Source: an uncultured Subdoligranulum sp.
GTDB lineage: Bacteria > Bacillota > Clostridia > Oscillospirales > Ruminococcaceae
DNA: 28,099 nt
Assembly: GCA_904374465.1 (NCBI GenBank)
Contig: CAJFFY010000034.1
Span: 1-28,099 of the forward strand
Direction: 5' to 3'
Positions 7,178 to 14,932 of this stretch are shown one piece after another. Within the stretch, counting starts at the first letter, position 1. Every line of letters begins with the position of its first letter. The position numbers and the translations under genes were made by a program. The notes under the pieces were generated by a model that saw nothing but the letters and a program-made list of their open reading frames with translations, made no database searches and was not told where the DNA came from.

Positions 7178-8053
7178 TTATCCGCTCCTGTTCCGCCGCC
7201 GGAACAGGGCTCCGCAGATGAGGTAGACGCTCAGGAAGCCGATGAGAAAGCCCACCGCCGTGTCGGTCAGGTAGTGGGCGCCCAGCAGAATGCGGGAGAG
7301 CGCCACCACGGCGGTCCACACGAAACCGAAGGTCACCAGCGCCTTCTGGTATCGCCGCAGCCGGGGCTGGAGCAGAGGCGCCAGGCCCAGCAACAGCATG
7401 GTGGCGGCGTTGGCGGTATGGGCGGACGGGAAGGATTTGAATTCGTCCGCGGCCACCCCGGCGGCCAGAAGGGACTCTTTCAGCGCGGTGCCCTGCTGCC
7501 ACCAGGGAAAGAAGTAGGCTTCCGGATGGCTGACCACCAGCCGCATACGCGGGCGGCCCCAGCAGACTTTGATGAGGTTGACCACCGCCAGTTCGCAGAG
7601 GATGACCAGCAGGATGGCAAGGGCTACTCGGTTGATGACGGCGCGGTCGGCACCCTGGGCGAGCCGTCGGATGAGCAAAATCGTACCGGCGGACAGTGCC
7701 AGCCCCACTACGCCTAACACAACCGGCGATACCGGCAGATACACAGCGGGCAGGAAGCAGACCAGCAAGGCACCCACCAGGAGCACCAGAATGCCGCCGA
7801 TACTTTGCAGCGTGCCTGCAAGTTTCCTGTCCCGGTCGCGCCCGCAGACAAACAGCGTGCCCGCCGCCACGCAGCCGAGCGGGGCGGGAATGGCGCCGTA
7901 GGCGGCGAAGAACAGCGCAAAGGGATTGGAGGCATCGTACAGCGCGCTGGAAAGGGGGTAATCCACAAAAGACCCCAGCGCAATCAATGCCGCCGTCACG
8001 ATGATGGCCCCGTACAGCGTTTGCCAGGGCAAAAAGGGTGTATCTCTCTTCAC
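7178..8053 (-). CDS. PAP2-family membrane phosphatase
   Basis: 291 residues from GTG 8053, preceded by GAGGAA; the longer frame upstream is not protein-like. Several hydrophobic segments precede the three phosphatase motifs: KVCWGRPR, SFPSAHTANA (PSAH in place of the more common PSGH) and SRILLGAHYLTD. These residues form the vanadium-peroxidase-like active site of PAP2 enzymes, which dephosphorylate lipid phosphates such as undecaprenyl pyrophosphate or phosphatidic acid on the outer face of the membrane. The C-terminus is Arg-rich. It is monocistronic, convergent with copZ. Its substrate is not determined by sequence. Confidence 0.87.
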   Translation of the reverse strand: MKRDTPFLPWQTLYGAIIVTAALIALGSFVDYPLSSALYDASNPFALFFAAYGAIPAPLGCVAAGTLFVCGRDRDRKLAGTLQSIGGILVLLVGALLVCFLPAVYLPVSPVVLGVVGLALSAGTILLIRRLAQGADRAVINRVALAILLVILCELAVVNLIKVCWGRPRMRLVVSHPEAYFFPWWQQGTALKESLLAAGVAADEFKSFPSAHTANAATMLLLGLAPLLQPRLRRYQKALVTFGFVWTAVVALSRILLGAHYLTDTAVGFLIGFLSVYLICGALFRRRNRSG

Positions 8054-8200
8054 GAAATGGTTCCTCGTTTCCGTTGTGTTTACCGTCCTGTCTACAGGAG
8101 AAATAGTGTTTGTGTTATGGATAGAAGTATACCACAAAGGGGGAAAAAGGCATAGCGCGTCCTCAAAAGAAGATTCGGCAGGGGGGGCGCCCCGGCGACG
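8054..8200. other. Upstream region of the PAP2 gene
   Basis: AT-richer sequence between two minus-strand genes. TATACT on the minus strand (8128-8133) could be a -10 box for the PAP2 gene, but no clear -35 box is seen. No gene found. Confidence 0.3.
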
Positions 8201-8234
8201 CAAAAACCCCCGGAAAGCGGTTGCCTTCCGGGGG
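8201..8234 (-). terminator. Terminator after the GPH remnant
   Basis: Stem 8207-8218 with 8223-8234 (one mismatch), followed on the minus strand by TTTTTG. It belongs to the minus gene ending at 8281. Confidence 0.8.
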
Positions 8235-8280
8235 CTTTGTAAACCTTACGGTGCTCTTGAATCCCTGCGCGTGGGGGTGC

Positions 8281-8702
8281 TTATTTCACTTCGGCGGACT
8301 CGGCAGCGCACTTTTCCTTCAGCTGTGCAGCCACCTTTTCCAGCGTGGCGCCGTCCAGCTTGTAGCCGCCCACATAGATCACGAAGGCCAGCACGGTGAT
8401 GACCGAAGGCACCACGCCCATCAGAACGCGCATGCCCAGGATGGTCTCGGCGGTCTGGGGTACATTCTCCACATAGCCGAAGATGGTCAGGCCCACACCG
8501 ATGAGCCAGCCGGCCACGGCGGAAGCCGTCTTGACCAGCAGGGTCTGGAAGGAGGCCACAATGCTCTCGTTGCGGGTGCCCAGCGTCACTTCGCCGTAGT
8601 CGATGACGTCGGCCAGCATAACGGTGGTGGCGCCCAGGGTCAGTCCGGAACCGAACTTATAGAACAGGCCGCAGACGATGGTCAGGGGGATGCTTGTTCC
8701 CC
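8281..8702 (-). pseudogene. GPH-family sugar:cation symporter, C-terminal third only
   Basis: The frame ending at 8281 gives the last about 140 residues of a glycoside-pentoside-hexuronide (MelB-like) transporter: the helix with VMLADVIDYGEVTLGTRNES, a strong family signature, then two further membrane helices and a charged tail. Full-length proteins are about 450 residues. Family-like sequence stops near 8700 and the few codons before (to ATG 8739) are not recognisable and have no ribosome site. The gene's own terminator remains at 8201-8234. It is therefore a 5'-deleted remnant; the next gene's upstream region begins at the break. Confidence 0.78.
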
Positions 8703-8762
8703 GGGATAAAAGGGAATAGACTAAAAAGTATCGAAACAATTTTGTCGAGGGGGCGGTGCGGG

Positions 8763-9503
8763 ATGAAATTCTGGCAGGGCATGGCGCTGTATCTTTTCTT
8801 TATGTTCAGCGGAGTCGTTCTGACGCCGCTGCTGCATCTGCCGGGAGGTGCCGTGAGCGCGGTGGCGGTCTGTCTGGCTACCCTGCTGCTGGCAGCGGTG
8901 TTTTTGGCCGGCAATGTTCCCGCCCGGCGGGCTCTGCTGCGGGTGCGCCAGCCCCTGCTGGGATGGTCGCTGGTACTGGCCCTGGGGCTGCGGATGGTAT
9001 CGGAGGTTTCGGTAGTGCTGTCCTGGCTCTTTCAGACAACCCGGGACATCTCTTTTCTGACAGGCCCGCTGGGATTTCAGTTGCTCTATGTGGTCATCCT
9101 GGCGCCCATCACCGAGGAAACGGTCATACGGGGCGGCCTGGTCACCGGGCTGAGCCGCAGACTGCCTTGGCAGGCGGCGGTGGTGATCTCGGCACTCATA
9201 TTTGCTGTGGGTCACAGTTGGTTCCAGGCACCCCAGACCATTTTTGTGGCGCTGGTGCTGGGGTATCTGTGCTGGTACACCGGCTCGATGGTCTACGGCA
9301 TGGTGGTGCATCTGTTCATCAATAGCAGCGCTTTTGTGCTGCCGGTGGCGCTCCAGCATTTTCCGGGCGGCTACACCCTGGGTCTCAGCATGGGAATGGT
9401 TGTGGCGGGGCTGGCGCTGACTTTGTGGTCAATGCGCCGGATGTTGCGCTGCGCCGACGCCATCGACCGGTTCGAGGCGCGGTTCGGGCTGACTGGAAGC
9501 TGA
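8763..9503 (+). CDS. CPBP-family intramembrane metalloprotease
   Basis: 246 residues, about seven hydrophobic helices. It has all three motifs of CPBP (CAAX protease and bacteriocin-processing, formerly Abi) proteins: EETVIR (E118, E119, R123), FAVGH (F147, H151) and HLFIN (H183, N187). The Glu and His residues form a metal site inside the membrane. Family members cleave or modify membrane substrates, some giving immunity to bacteriocins, but most have no known substrate. ATG 8763 is chosen because GAGGGGG precedes it; an in-frame ATG at 8694 lies on the far side of the GPH break. It starts right after a rearrangement junction and has no clear partner genes. Confidence 0.85.
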   Translation: MKFWQGMALYLFFMFSGVVLTPLLHLPGGAVSAVAVCLATLLLAAVFLAGNVPARRALLRVRQPLLGWSLVLALGLRMVSEVSVVLSWLFQTTRDISFLTGPLGFQLLYVVILAPITEETVIRGGLVTGLSRRLPWQAAVVISALIFAVGHSWFQAPQTIFVALVLGYLCWYTGSMVYGMVVHLFINSSAFVLPVALQHFPGGYTLGLSMGMVVAGLALTLWSMRRMLRCADAIDRFEARFGLTGS

Positions 9504-9520
9504 TCCCGGCACCCCGGCCA

Positions 9521-9549
9521 TTGCAATCCCCGCCGCAACGTGGTAGGAT
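9521..9549 (+). promoter_or_regulatory. Promoter of the LysR gene
   Basis: TTGCAA (9521-9526), a 17-base spacer and TAGGAT (9544-9549), 33 bases before ATG 9583. Confidence 0.6.
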
Positions 9550-9582
9550 AGCGGTATTCTTGCCAACCCGGAGGAACTGCCC

Positions 9583-10494
9583 ATGACCCTTTTACAATTA
9601 AAATACGTGGTGACGGTGGCCGAAGCCGGTACCATCAGCGAGGCGGCCAAGCGGCTGTATCTGGCCCAGCCCAGCCTGACCGCCGCCATCAAGGAACTGG
9701 AAAGCGAACTGGGCATCACCATCTTCCAGCGCACCAACAAGGGGATTTTGCTCTCGGCGGACGGGGAGGAATTCCTGGGCTATGCCCGCCAGGTGATGGA
9801 ACAGACCCGCCTCATCGAGGAACGGTATCTGGGCGCCGCCCAGGTCAAGCACCAGTTCTGCGTGTCCACCCAGCATTATTCCTTTGCGGTGGAAGCCTTT
9901 GTGGACCTTCTGAAACAGTACGGCGGGGAGGAATACGACTTCCGCATCCGGGAAACCCAGACCTACGAGCTCATCGAGGATGTGGCCAAGCTGCGCAGCG
10001 AGGTGGGGGTGCTCTATCTCAACCCTTTCAATGAGACGGTGCTGCGCAAGACCCTGCGGGAAAACCATCTGAAATTCCACCGATTGTTCCTCGCCAGGCC
10101 CCATGTGTTTGTCAGCGCCTTCAGCCCGCTGGCCCAAAAGGACGTGGTGACGCTGGAGGACCTGGAACCCTACCCACGGCTTTCCTACGAGCAGGGGGAA
10201 CACAATTCCTTCTACTTCTCGGAGGAAATTCTCAGCACCCGGGAGAGCAAAAAGGATATTCTGGTTTCCGACCGGGCGACCCTTTTCAATCTGCTCATCG
10301 GGCTGAACGGTTACACCATCTGCAGCGGCGTCATCAACGAGGAGCTGAACGGCAAAAACATTGTGGCCGTCCCGCTGGCGGTGGACGACTGCATGGAAAT
10401 CGGCTACATCACCCACAGCAAGGTGGGGCCGGGCCCCTTCGGAATCCGCTATATCGAAGCACTGAAACGCTATACCGCCGGGCGGGAAGAGTAA
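9583..10494 (+). CDS. LysR-family transcriptional regulator
   Basis: 303 residues. The N-terminal winged helix (residues 1-60: LLQLKYVVTVAEAGTISEAA then LAQPSLTAAIKELESELG) is a standard LysR DNA-binding domain, followed by a linker helix and a periplasmic-binding-like effector domain. CGGAGGAAC precedes ATG 9583. The gene stands before the MetE-like methyltransferase in the same direction. Between them lies a long dyad that contains a T-N11-A sequence typical of LysR sites, just upstream of the methyltransferase promoter, so this regulator probably controls that gene. The effector is unknown; a methionine-pathway metabolite would fit. Confidence 0.9.
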   Translation: MTLLQLKYVVTVAEAGTISEAAKRLYLAQPSLTAAIKELESELGITIFQRTNKGILLSADGEEFLGYARQVMEQTRLIEERYLGAAQVKHQFCVSTQHYSFAVEAFVDLLKQYGGEEYDFRIRETQTYELIEDVAKLRSEVGVLYLNPFNETVLRKTLRENHLKFHRLFLARPHVFVSAFSPLAQKDVVTLEDLEPYPRLSYEQGEHNSFYFSEEILSTRESKKDILVSDRATLFNLLIGLNGYTICSGVINEELNGKNIVAVPLAVDDCMEIGYITHSKVGPGPFGIRYIEALKRYTAGREE

Positions 10495-10502
10495 AACGAA
10501 AG

Positions 10503-10547
10503 CATCGGTTTGCTATAGGATGAATCTATGGCAAACCGATGTTTTTT
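10503..10547 (+). terminator. LysR-gene terminator, possibly also a LysR binding site
   Basis: The 11-bp arms 10503-10513 and 10531-10541 pair perfectly, extended by ATAG (10515-10518) with CTAT (10526-10529), and are followed by TTTTTT. The inner ATAG-N7-CTAT contains a T-N11-A half-site pattern. Confidence 0.8.
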
Positions 10548-10552
10548 CGTAT

Positions 10553-10581
10553 TTTACAGATCGTCTTTCCCTGGATATACT
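10553..10581 (+). promoter_or_regulatory. Promoter of the MetE-like gene
   Basis: TTTACA (10553-10558), 17 bases, TATACT (10576-10581). The transcript would have a leader of about 80 nt containing a hairpin at 10615-10621 with 10629-10635 followed by ATTTTCG. This hairpin could be a weak attenuator; the leader is too short for an S-box or T-box and I see neither. Confidence 0.65.
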
Positions 10582-10669
10582 GAAAAACAGTTCTTGCAGA
10601 AACAGACAAATCCCCGCCGCTGCCACGGAGCGGCGATTTTCGCGGTATATTATAAAGGAGATTGTGAAG

Positions 10670-11785
10670 ATGAAAAAGGCAAATACCCCTTTCCGGTATG
10701 ATTATGTGGGCAGCTTTCTGCGCCCCGAAGTTTTGAAAAAAGCCCGCGCCGACTACGAGGCGGGCACCATCACCACCTGGCAGCTGAAAGAGGTGGAGGA
10801 CCGGTGCATCACCGAGCTGGTGGCCAAACAGAAAGCGGCGGGCTACCACGTCATCACCGACGGCGAGTTCCGCCGGTCCACCTGGCACCTGGATTTCATG
10901 TGGGGGTTTGGCGGCATCGGCCACAGCGCCACCCAGGAGGGCCTGCCCTTCCACGGGGAGGCCGCCAAAATCGACGATACCTACCTGACCGGCAAACTGT
11001 CGGTGGGGGTGCATCCCTTTGTGGAGCACTTTAAGTTCGTGAAGGCGTTGGAGGACGAGAACACCGTGGCCAAGCAGACCATCCCGGCCCCGGCCCAGTT
11101 CCTGGAACAGCTCATCATGCCGATGAACCTGCCCGACACCCGCAAGTTCTATCCCACCGACGAGGAGCTCATCGCCGACCTGGTGGCGGGCTACAAAAAG
11201 GTCATCGCCGACCTTTACGCCGCCGGCTGCCGGAACCTGCAGCTGGACGACTGCACCTGGGGCTGCTTTGTGGATCCCAAGGCGACGCTTTTCTTCGGCA
11301 CTGACGAGGTCGGTCTGCAAAAACTGCAGGAGGAGTTCCTGCTGGTGAACAACCTGGCCATCGAAGACAAGCCGGAGGACCTCGTCATCAACACCCACAT
11401 CTGCCGGGGCAACTTCCACTCCACCTGGGCCTGCAGCGGCGGGTATGACCGCATCGCCGACCAGGTCTTCGGCCGGGAAAAGGTGAACGCCCTCTACCTG
11501 GAATTTGACGATGCACGCTCGGGCGGCTTTGCATGCCTGCACAAGGTCTCCCCGGACAAAAAGGTGGTGCTGGGCCTTGTCACCACCAAGAGCCCCCGGC
11601 TGGAGGACAAGGCCGCCGTCATTGCCCGCATCCACGAGGCGGCCCAATATGTTCCGCTGGACCGCCTCTGCCTGAGCCCCCAGTGCGGATTCGCTTCCTG
11701 CGAGATCGGCAACAAACTCACCGAGGAAGAGCAGTGGGCCAAGCTGGCGCTGGTCCGGGAAATCGCCGGGGAAGTCTGGGGCTGA
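10670..11785 (+). CDS. Short MetE-like (YxjG/YxjH) cobalamin-independent methyltransferase
   Basis: 371 residues, equal to the C-terminal catalytic half of MetE without its N-terminal folate domain. It shows the opening YVGSFLRP, DGEFRR, LDDCTWG, the zinc-site segments NTHICRGN (H243, C245) and LSPQCGF (C339), and LYLEFDD. The zinc activates a thiol such as homocysteine. Known YxjG/YxjH-type proteins are linked to methionine synthesis, although the methyl donor of stand-alone core enzymes varies. The start is ATG 10670 with AAAGGAG before it; the longer frame back to 10520 lies inside the promoter. Possibly controlled by the LysR protein upstream. Confidence 0.87.
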   Translation: MKKANTPFRYDYVGSFLRPEVLKKARADYEAGTITTWQLKEVEDRCITELVAKQKAAGYHVITDGEFRRSTWHLDFMWGFGGIGHSATQEGLPFHGEAAKIDDTYLTGKLSVGVHPFVEHFKFVKALEDENTVAKQTIPAPAQFLEQLIMPMNLPDTRKFYPTDEELIADLVAGYKKVIADLYAAGCRNLQLDDCTWGCFVDPKATLFFGTDEVGLQKLQEEFLLVNNLAIEDKPEDLVINTHICRGNFHSTWACSGGYDRIADQVFGREKVNALYLEFDDARSGGFACLHKVSPDKKVVLGLVTTKSPRLEDKAAVIARIHEAAQYVPLDRLCLSPQCGFASCEIGNKLTEEEQWAKLALVREIAGEVWG

Positions 11786-11816
11786 GCCTGCACCGCCCGG
11801 CCGGAAACACCCCCTT

Positions 11817-11836
11817 GCAAACGGTTTGCTTTTTTT
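11817..11836 (+). terminator. Short terminator after the MetE-like gene
   Basis: A 5-bp stem GCAAA (11817-11821) with TTTGC (11825-11829), followed by seven T. The stem is short, so it may be leaky and let RNA polymerase continue into the aminopeptidase gene. Confidence 0.45.
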
Positions 11837-11875
11837 GTAAGATGGAACCGGAATAAACCAAGGGAGGAACCCAAG

Positions 11876-12925
11876 ATGACAGAGGAAAAGATGCAGGAGG
11901 CCCGGCGGGCCTTCCTGGTGGATACACTGCAAAAATTGCTGGGGCAGGACAGCCCCACCGGTTTCACCGACAAGGTGGTGACGGTGGCCGAGGGCATCGC
12001 CCGGGAGCTGGGCTTTGCCACCCGGCGTACCAACAAGGGCAACCTGATCATCACAGTGCCCGGCCGGGAGACCGGCCGCAAGGTGGGGCTCTGCGCCCAT
12101 GTGGACACCCTGGGCCTGATGGTGCGCTCCATCACCGCCGACGGCATGCTGATGGTTACCAAGGTGGGCGGCCCGCTGCTGCCCACCCTGGACGGCGAGT
12201 ATTGCCGCATCTACACCCGGGCGGGTCAGGTCTACACCGGCACGGTGCTCAGCCTGTCGCCGTCGGTGCACGTGCAGGATGACGCCGCCACCCGCCCCCG
12301 GGACGAGAAGAATATGGCCGTGCGCATCGATGAGAAGGTGCACAGCAAGGCGGACGTGGAGGCGCTGGGCATCGCCGCCGGCGACTACGTCTGCTACGAC
12401 CCCAAGACCGTCGTTACACAGAGCGGGTTTGTCAAGTCCCGCTTCCTGGACGACAAGGCCAGCGCCGCCTGTCTGCTGACGCTGCTGTGGCAGATGCACG
12501 AAACCGGCACCAAGCCCCGGTATGAAACCTACTTCACCCTCACCGTTCACGAGGAGGTGGGTCACGGCGGTGCCACCCTGCCCGCGGTGGACGAACTGCT
12601 GGCGGTGGATATGGGCTGCATCGGGGAGGACCTGAGCTGCACCGAATACCAGGTTTCCATCTGCGCCAAGGATGGCGGTGGCCCCTACGACTACGGTATG
12701 GTCTGCCGCCTGGAGCAGCTGGCCAAAGACCACGGCGTGGCCTGCGCGGTGGACATCTACCCCCATTATGGTTCCGACGTGGGCGCCGCCTGGCGCGCCG
12801 GTATGGATTGCCGGGCTGCCCTCATCGGCCCGGGGGTACACGCCTCCCACGGCATGGAGCGCACCCATCTGGACGGCCTGCACGCCACGATGGCACTGGC
12901 AGCCCTCTACCTGGACCTGGCCTGA
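11876..12925 (+). CDS. M42-family metalloaminopeptidase
   Basis: 349 residues. The dinuclear metal ligands and catalytic residues of M42 enzymes are in place: AHVDT (H75, D77), FLDDKAS (D192), HEEVGHGG (catalytic E226, ligand E227), VDMG (D245) and a C-terminal HASHGMERTH (H325). The family forms large cytosolic tetrahedral complexes that trim N-terminal residues from peptides. GGGAGGAAC lies before ATG 11876. A weak terminator separates it from the MetE-like gene and a strong one follows it. The acidic, alanyl or glutamyl preference cannot be read here. Confidence 0.9.
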   Translation: MTEEKMQEARRAFLVDTLQKLLGQDSPTGFTDKVVTVAEGIARELGFATRRTNKGNLIITVPGRETGRKVGLCAHVDTLGLMVRSITADGMLMVTKVGGPLLPTLDGEYCRIYTRAGQVYTGTVLSLSPSVHVQDDAATRPRDEKNMAVRIDEKVHSKADVEALGIAAGDYVCYDPKTVVTQSGFVKSRFLDDKASAACLLTLLWQMHETGTKPRYETYFTLTVHEEVGHGGATLPAVDELLAVDMGCIGEDLSCTEYQVSICAKDGGGPYDYGMVCRLEQLAKDHGVACAVDIYPHYGSDVGAAWRAGMDCRAALIGPGVHASHGMERTHLDGLHATMALAALYLDLA

Positions 12926-12958
12926 AACCGCCCGATTGCTGCAAAAAACGGATAACCA

Positions 12959-12991
12959 AGCCCCGGCCGGAAACGGCCGGGGCTTTCCTTT
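12959..12991 (+). terminator. Terminator after the M42 aminopeptidase
   Basis: A perfect 11-bp stem, 12959-12969 with 12974-12984, with a GAAA-type loop and the tail TTCCTTTG. Confidence 0.8.
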
Positions 12992-13006
12992 GCCGGTAAG
13001 GTGTAC

Positions 13007-13012
13007 TATAAT
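13007..13012 (+). promoter_or_regulatory. -10 box of the DMT permease gene
   Basis: A perfect TATAAT; no good -35 box at the expected distance. It overlaps an in-frame ATG (13011), which rules that ATG out as the start. Confidence 0.5.
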
Positions 13013-13043
13013 GGATGCGTTTGTGAAAGAGAGGAGGTCCCAG

Positions 13044-13883
13044 GTGGTTTTTCTTGTACTGGCTTTACTGTTCAGCGCGGTGCTGGCCCTGGTGCTGAAA
13101 TACCTGAACACCGGCAGTCCGTACGGCGTCTATTTTGTCAACTATATCACCTGCACGCTGCTGGCCTTTGCGGCCATGGAGCCCAAAGCGCTGTATAACG
13201 GGGACATTGCGCCCTGCTGGCTGGGCGCTGTCACGGGGGTGATTTACTTGGCGTCCCTGTGTGCCAACGGTGCCAGCATCCATAAAAACGGCGCCATTCT
13301 TTCCTCGGTGTTCACCCGCCTGGGGGTGCTGGTGCCCATTGTGCTGTCGGTGGCGCTCTTCGGGGAGCGTCCCACCCCCTTGCAGGGACTGGGCGTGGCG
13401 CTGGCGGTGGCGGCCGCCGTGCTGATGAACGGACTGCCCGGCAAACCGGAAACCTCCGCCGCCGCAAACAAGATCTACCCTTGGTTGCTGGTGCTGACCT
13501 TGCTGCTCAACGGCACCGCCGACGCCATGTCCAAGGTGTTTGCCCAGCTGGGCCGTTGGCAGGACGACGGGCTGTTCATGTTTTACATCTTTCTGTTTGC
13601 CGGGCTGGCCACCCTGGTGCTGCTGGTCAGGCAACGCCGCTCGCTCACGGGGCGGGATGTCTTCTTCGGGGTGCTGGTGGGGGTGCCCAACTTCCTCTCC
13701 TCCCGACTGCTGCTGGCCGCCCTGACAGAGCTTCCGGCCTTCCTGGTCTACCCCTGTTACAGCGTGGGGGTGATTCTGGTCATCAGCGTGGTCAGCTTTT
13801 TCCTTTTCCGGGAACGGCTGAACGGTCGTCAGATGGGGGCGGCCGGCATGATTCTGGTTTCCCTGGTGCTGCTCAACCTGTGA
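13044..13883 (+). CDS. DMT-superfamily (EamA-like) membrane permease
   Basis: 279 residues with about ten hydrophobic helices in two similar halves, typical of drug/metabolite transporter permeases. The first half ends with the family-type segment LFGERPTPLQGLGVALA and the second with FLFRERLNGRQMGAAGMILV, the repeated end of each EamA half. GTG 13044 is chosen as start because AGAGGAGG is six bases upstream. It has its own -10 box and a terminator. The substrate is unknown; the family includes exporters and importers of amino acids, nucleotides and amines. Confidence 0.82.
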   Translation: MVFLVLALLFSAVLALVLKYLNTGSPYGVYFVNYITCTLLAFAAMEPKALYNGDIAPCWLGAVTGVIYLASLCANGASIHKNGAILSSVFTRLGVLVPIVLSVALFGERPTPLQGLGVALAVAAAVLMNGLPGKPETSAAANKIYPWLLVLTLLLNGTADAMSKVFAQLGRWQDDGLFMFYIFLFAGLATLVLLVRQRRSLTGRDVFFGVLVGVPNFLSSRLLLAALTELPAFLVYPCYSVGVILVISVVSFFLFRERLNGRQMGAAGMILVSLVLLNL

Positions 13884-13886
13884 ACA

Positions 13887-13915
13887 AAGCCGGCCGCAAA
13901 AGACCGGCTTTTCTT
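13887..13915 (+). terminator. Terminator after the DMT permease
   Basis: A 7-bp stem AAGCCGG (13887-13893) with CCGGCTT (13904-13910), then TTCTT. The next promoter's -35 box starts inside the T-rich tail. Confidence 0.65.
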
Positions 13916-13942
13916 GTCATTTCCCGAGAAAAAGAGTATACT
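13914..13942 (+). promoter_or_regulatory. Promoter of the DUF554 gene
   Basis: TTGTCA (13914-13919), 17 bases, TATACT (13937-13942). Confidence 0.7.
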
Positions 13943-13991
13943 CCTACTCGTTCCCCTTTGGGAAAGTTTGACACTGGGAAGGCGCAGAAAT

Positions 13992-14711
13992 ATGGTTGGT
14001 TTGGGAACCATCCTCAACGTGGCGGCAATCGTGGCGGGCGGCTTGATCGGCCTGGTGTTCAGCCGGGCCATCAGTGCCCGATATCAGCAAACCCTGATGC
14101 AGGCCATCGGGGTCTGCGTGATTTTTGTGGGCATCGGCGGCGCCGTCCAGCAGATGATGACGGTGACGGCGGACGGTCTGCAGAGCGGCGGGACGATGAT
14201 GGTGGTCATCAGCTATGCCGTAGGCTCGCTGCTGGGCGAATGGATCGATCTGGAACGGCGGATGGAGCAGTTCGGGACCTGGCTCAAGGTCAAGACCGGA
14301 AATGCCCGGGAAAAACAGTTTGTGGACGCCTTTGTGACGGCCTCCCTGACCGTCTGCATCGGCGCCATGGCCATTGTGGGCGCCATCCAGGACGGTCTTT
14401 CGGGGGACCATTCCACCCTGGCCCTCAAGGCCATGCTGGACATGGTGATCATCTGTGTGATGAGTGCGTCGATGGGCAAAGGCTGTCTGTTTGCGGCCAT
14501 TCCCGTGGGCATCCAGCAGGGTGCGGTCACCCTGCTGGCCCGGGCCATCCAGCCGCTCATGACCGAAGCCGCCCTGGCCAATCTGTCCCTGACCGGGTCC
14601 ATCCTGATCTTCTGTGTGGGTGTCAACCTGCTGTGGGAGAAAAAGCTGAAAGTCGCCAATATGCTGCCCTCCATTGTGGTGGCGGTGATTCTGGCTTTTA
14701 CGGGAATCTGA
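13992..14711 (+). CDS. DUF554 (YdfK/YqgA-like) membrane protein
   Basis: 239 residues, about seven hydrophobic helices. The opening MVGLGTILNVAAIVAGGLIG, the GVCVIFVGIGGA segment, YAVGSLLGEWIDLE and VCIGAMAIVGAIQDGL match the DUF554 family, which has no established function but is thought to be a transporter or channel-like protein. ATG 13992 is the natural start for the family; the ribosome site GGGAAGG is only moderate. Its frame ends 13 bases before the next promoter, and no terminator hairpin is evident there, so it may read into the leader region of the ABC exporter operon. Confidence 0.85.
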   Translation: MVGLGTILNVAAIVAGGLIGLVFSRAISARYQQTLMQAIGVCVIFVGIGGAVQQMMTVTADGLQSGGTMMVVISYAVGSLLGEWIDLERRMEQFGTWLKVKTGNAREKQFVDAFVTASLTVCIGAMAIVGAIQDGLSGDHSTLALKAMLDMVIICVMSASMGKGCLFAAIPVGIQQGAVTLLARAIQPLMTEAALANLSLTGSILIFCVGVNLLWEKKLKVANMLPSIVVAVILAFTGI

Positions 14712-14724
14712 CGGATAAAAAAAC

Positions 14725-14753
14725 TTGACAAAAAAGACGCAAGGGCGTATAGT
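14725..14753 (+). promoter_or_regulatory. Promoter of the ABC exporter operon
   Basis: TTGACA (14725-14730), 17 bases, TATAGT (14748-14753): nearly consensus and probably strong, so control is likely downstream at the leader. Confidence 0.85.
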
Positions 14754-14780
14754 GAGACTTACTGAATGAAACGAAAGGAG

Positions 14781-14932
14781 GCGGACAGAATGACCATTTT
14801 GCGGTATGCTCATCGTTCGGTTACCAAAAGCCGAGGAACCACTCTGTCCGCACCCATGCCCTTCCTTGTACCCTAGGCGGGTCTTGTTGTGATGCGCAGC
14901 GTGCCCCCGGCTGAAAAGCCGGGGCTTTTTTT
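14781..14932 (+). promoter_or_regulatory. Putative attenuator with alternative RNA structures
   Basis: Three pairings are visible. Stem A: 14781-14789 pairs perfectly (9 bp) with 14843-14851, reaching from the ribosome site to the base before the start codon. Terminator: 14905-14912 pairs with 14917-14924 (8 GC-rich bp, GAAA loop) and is followed by seven T (14926-14932). Antiterminator: 14829-14836 (AGCCGAGG, within the leader ORF) can pair with the terminator's 5' arm 14905-14912 at 7 of 8 positions. A ribosome held at the start of the leader ORF would block stem A and leave 14829-14836 free to break the terminator. Confidence 0.6.
14790..14876 (+). CDS. 28-residue leader peptide of the ABC exporter operon
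   Basis: AGGAGG (14776-14781) stands eight bases before ATG 14790. The frame codes for 28 residues, beginning MTILRYAHRSVTKSRG and ending PMPFLVP, and stops at TAG 14874-14876. It resembles no functional protein, has several basic residues in its first half and ends near an intrinsic terminator that precedes the exporter genes. A strong promoter, ribosome site and terminator around a tiny ORF are the hallmarks of a regulatory leader, as in the bmrB leader of the Bacillus subtilis bmrCD drug exporter. I infer that a drug stalling ribosomes on this peptide raises readthrough; the sequence alone does not prove translation. Confidence 0.65.
   Translation: MTILRYAHRSVTKSRGTTLSAPMPFLVP

Noticed and set aside
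8054..8203. N-terminal extension of the PAP2 protein
   Set aside because: The added residues are not protein-like and include the probable promoter; GTG 8053 has a ribosome site.
13011..13043. ATG 13011 as start of the DMT permease
   Set aside because: It lies in the TATAAT box; GTG 13044 has an ideal ribosome site.
10526..13111. Very long minus-strand open frame across the MetE-like and M42 genes
   Set aside because: Spans two well-supported genes and their terminators on the other strand; the translation has no domain and no start signal.
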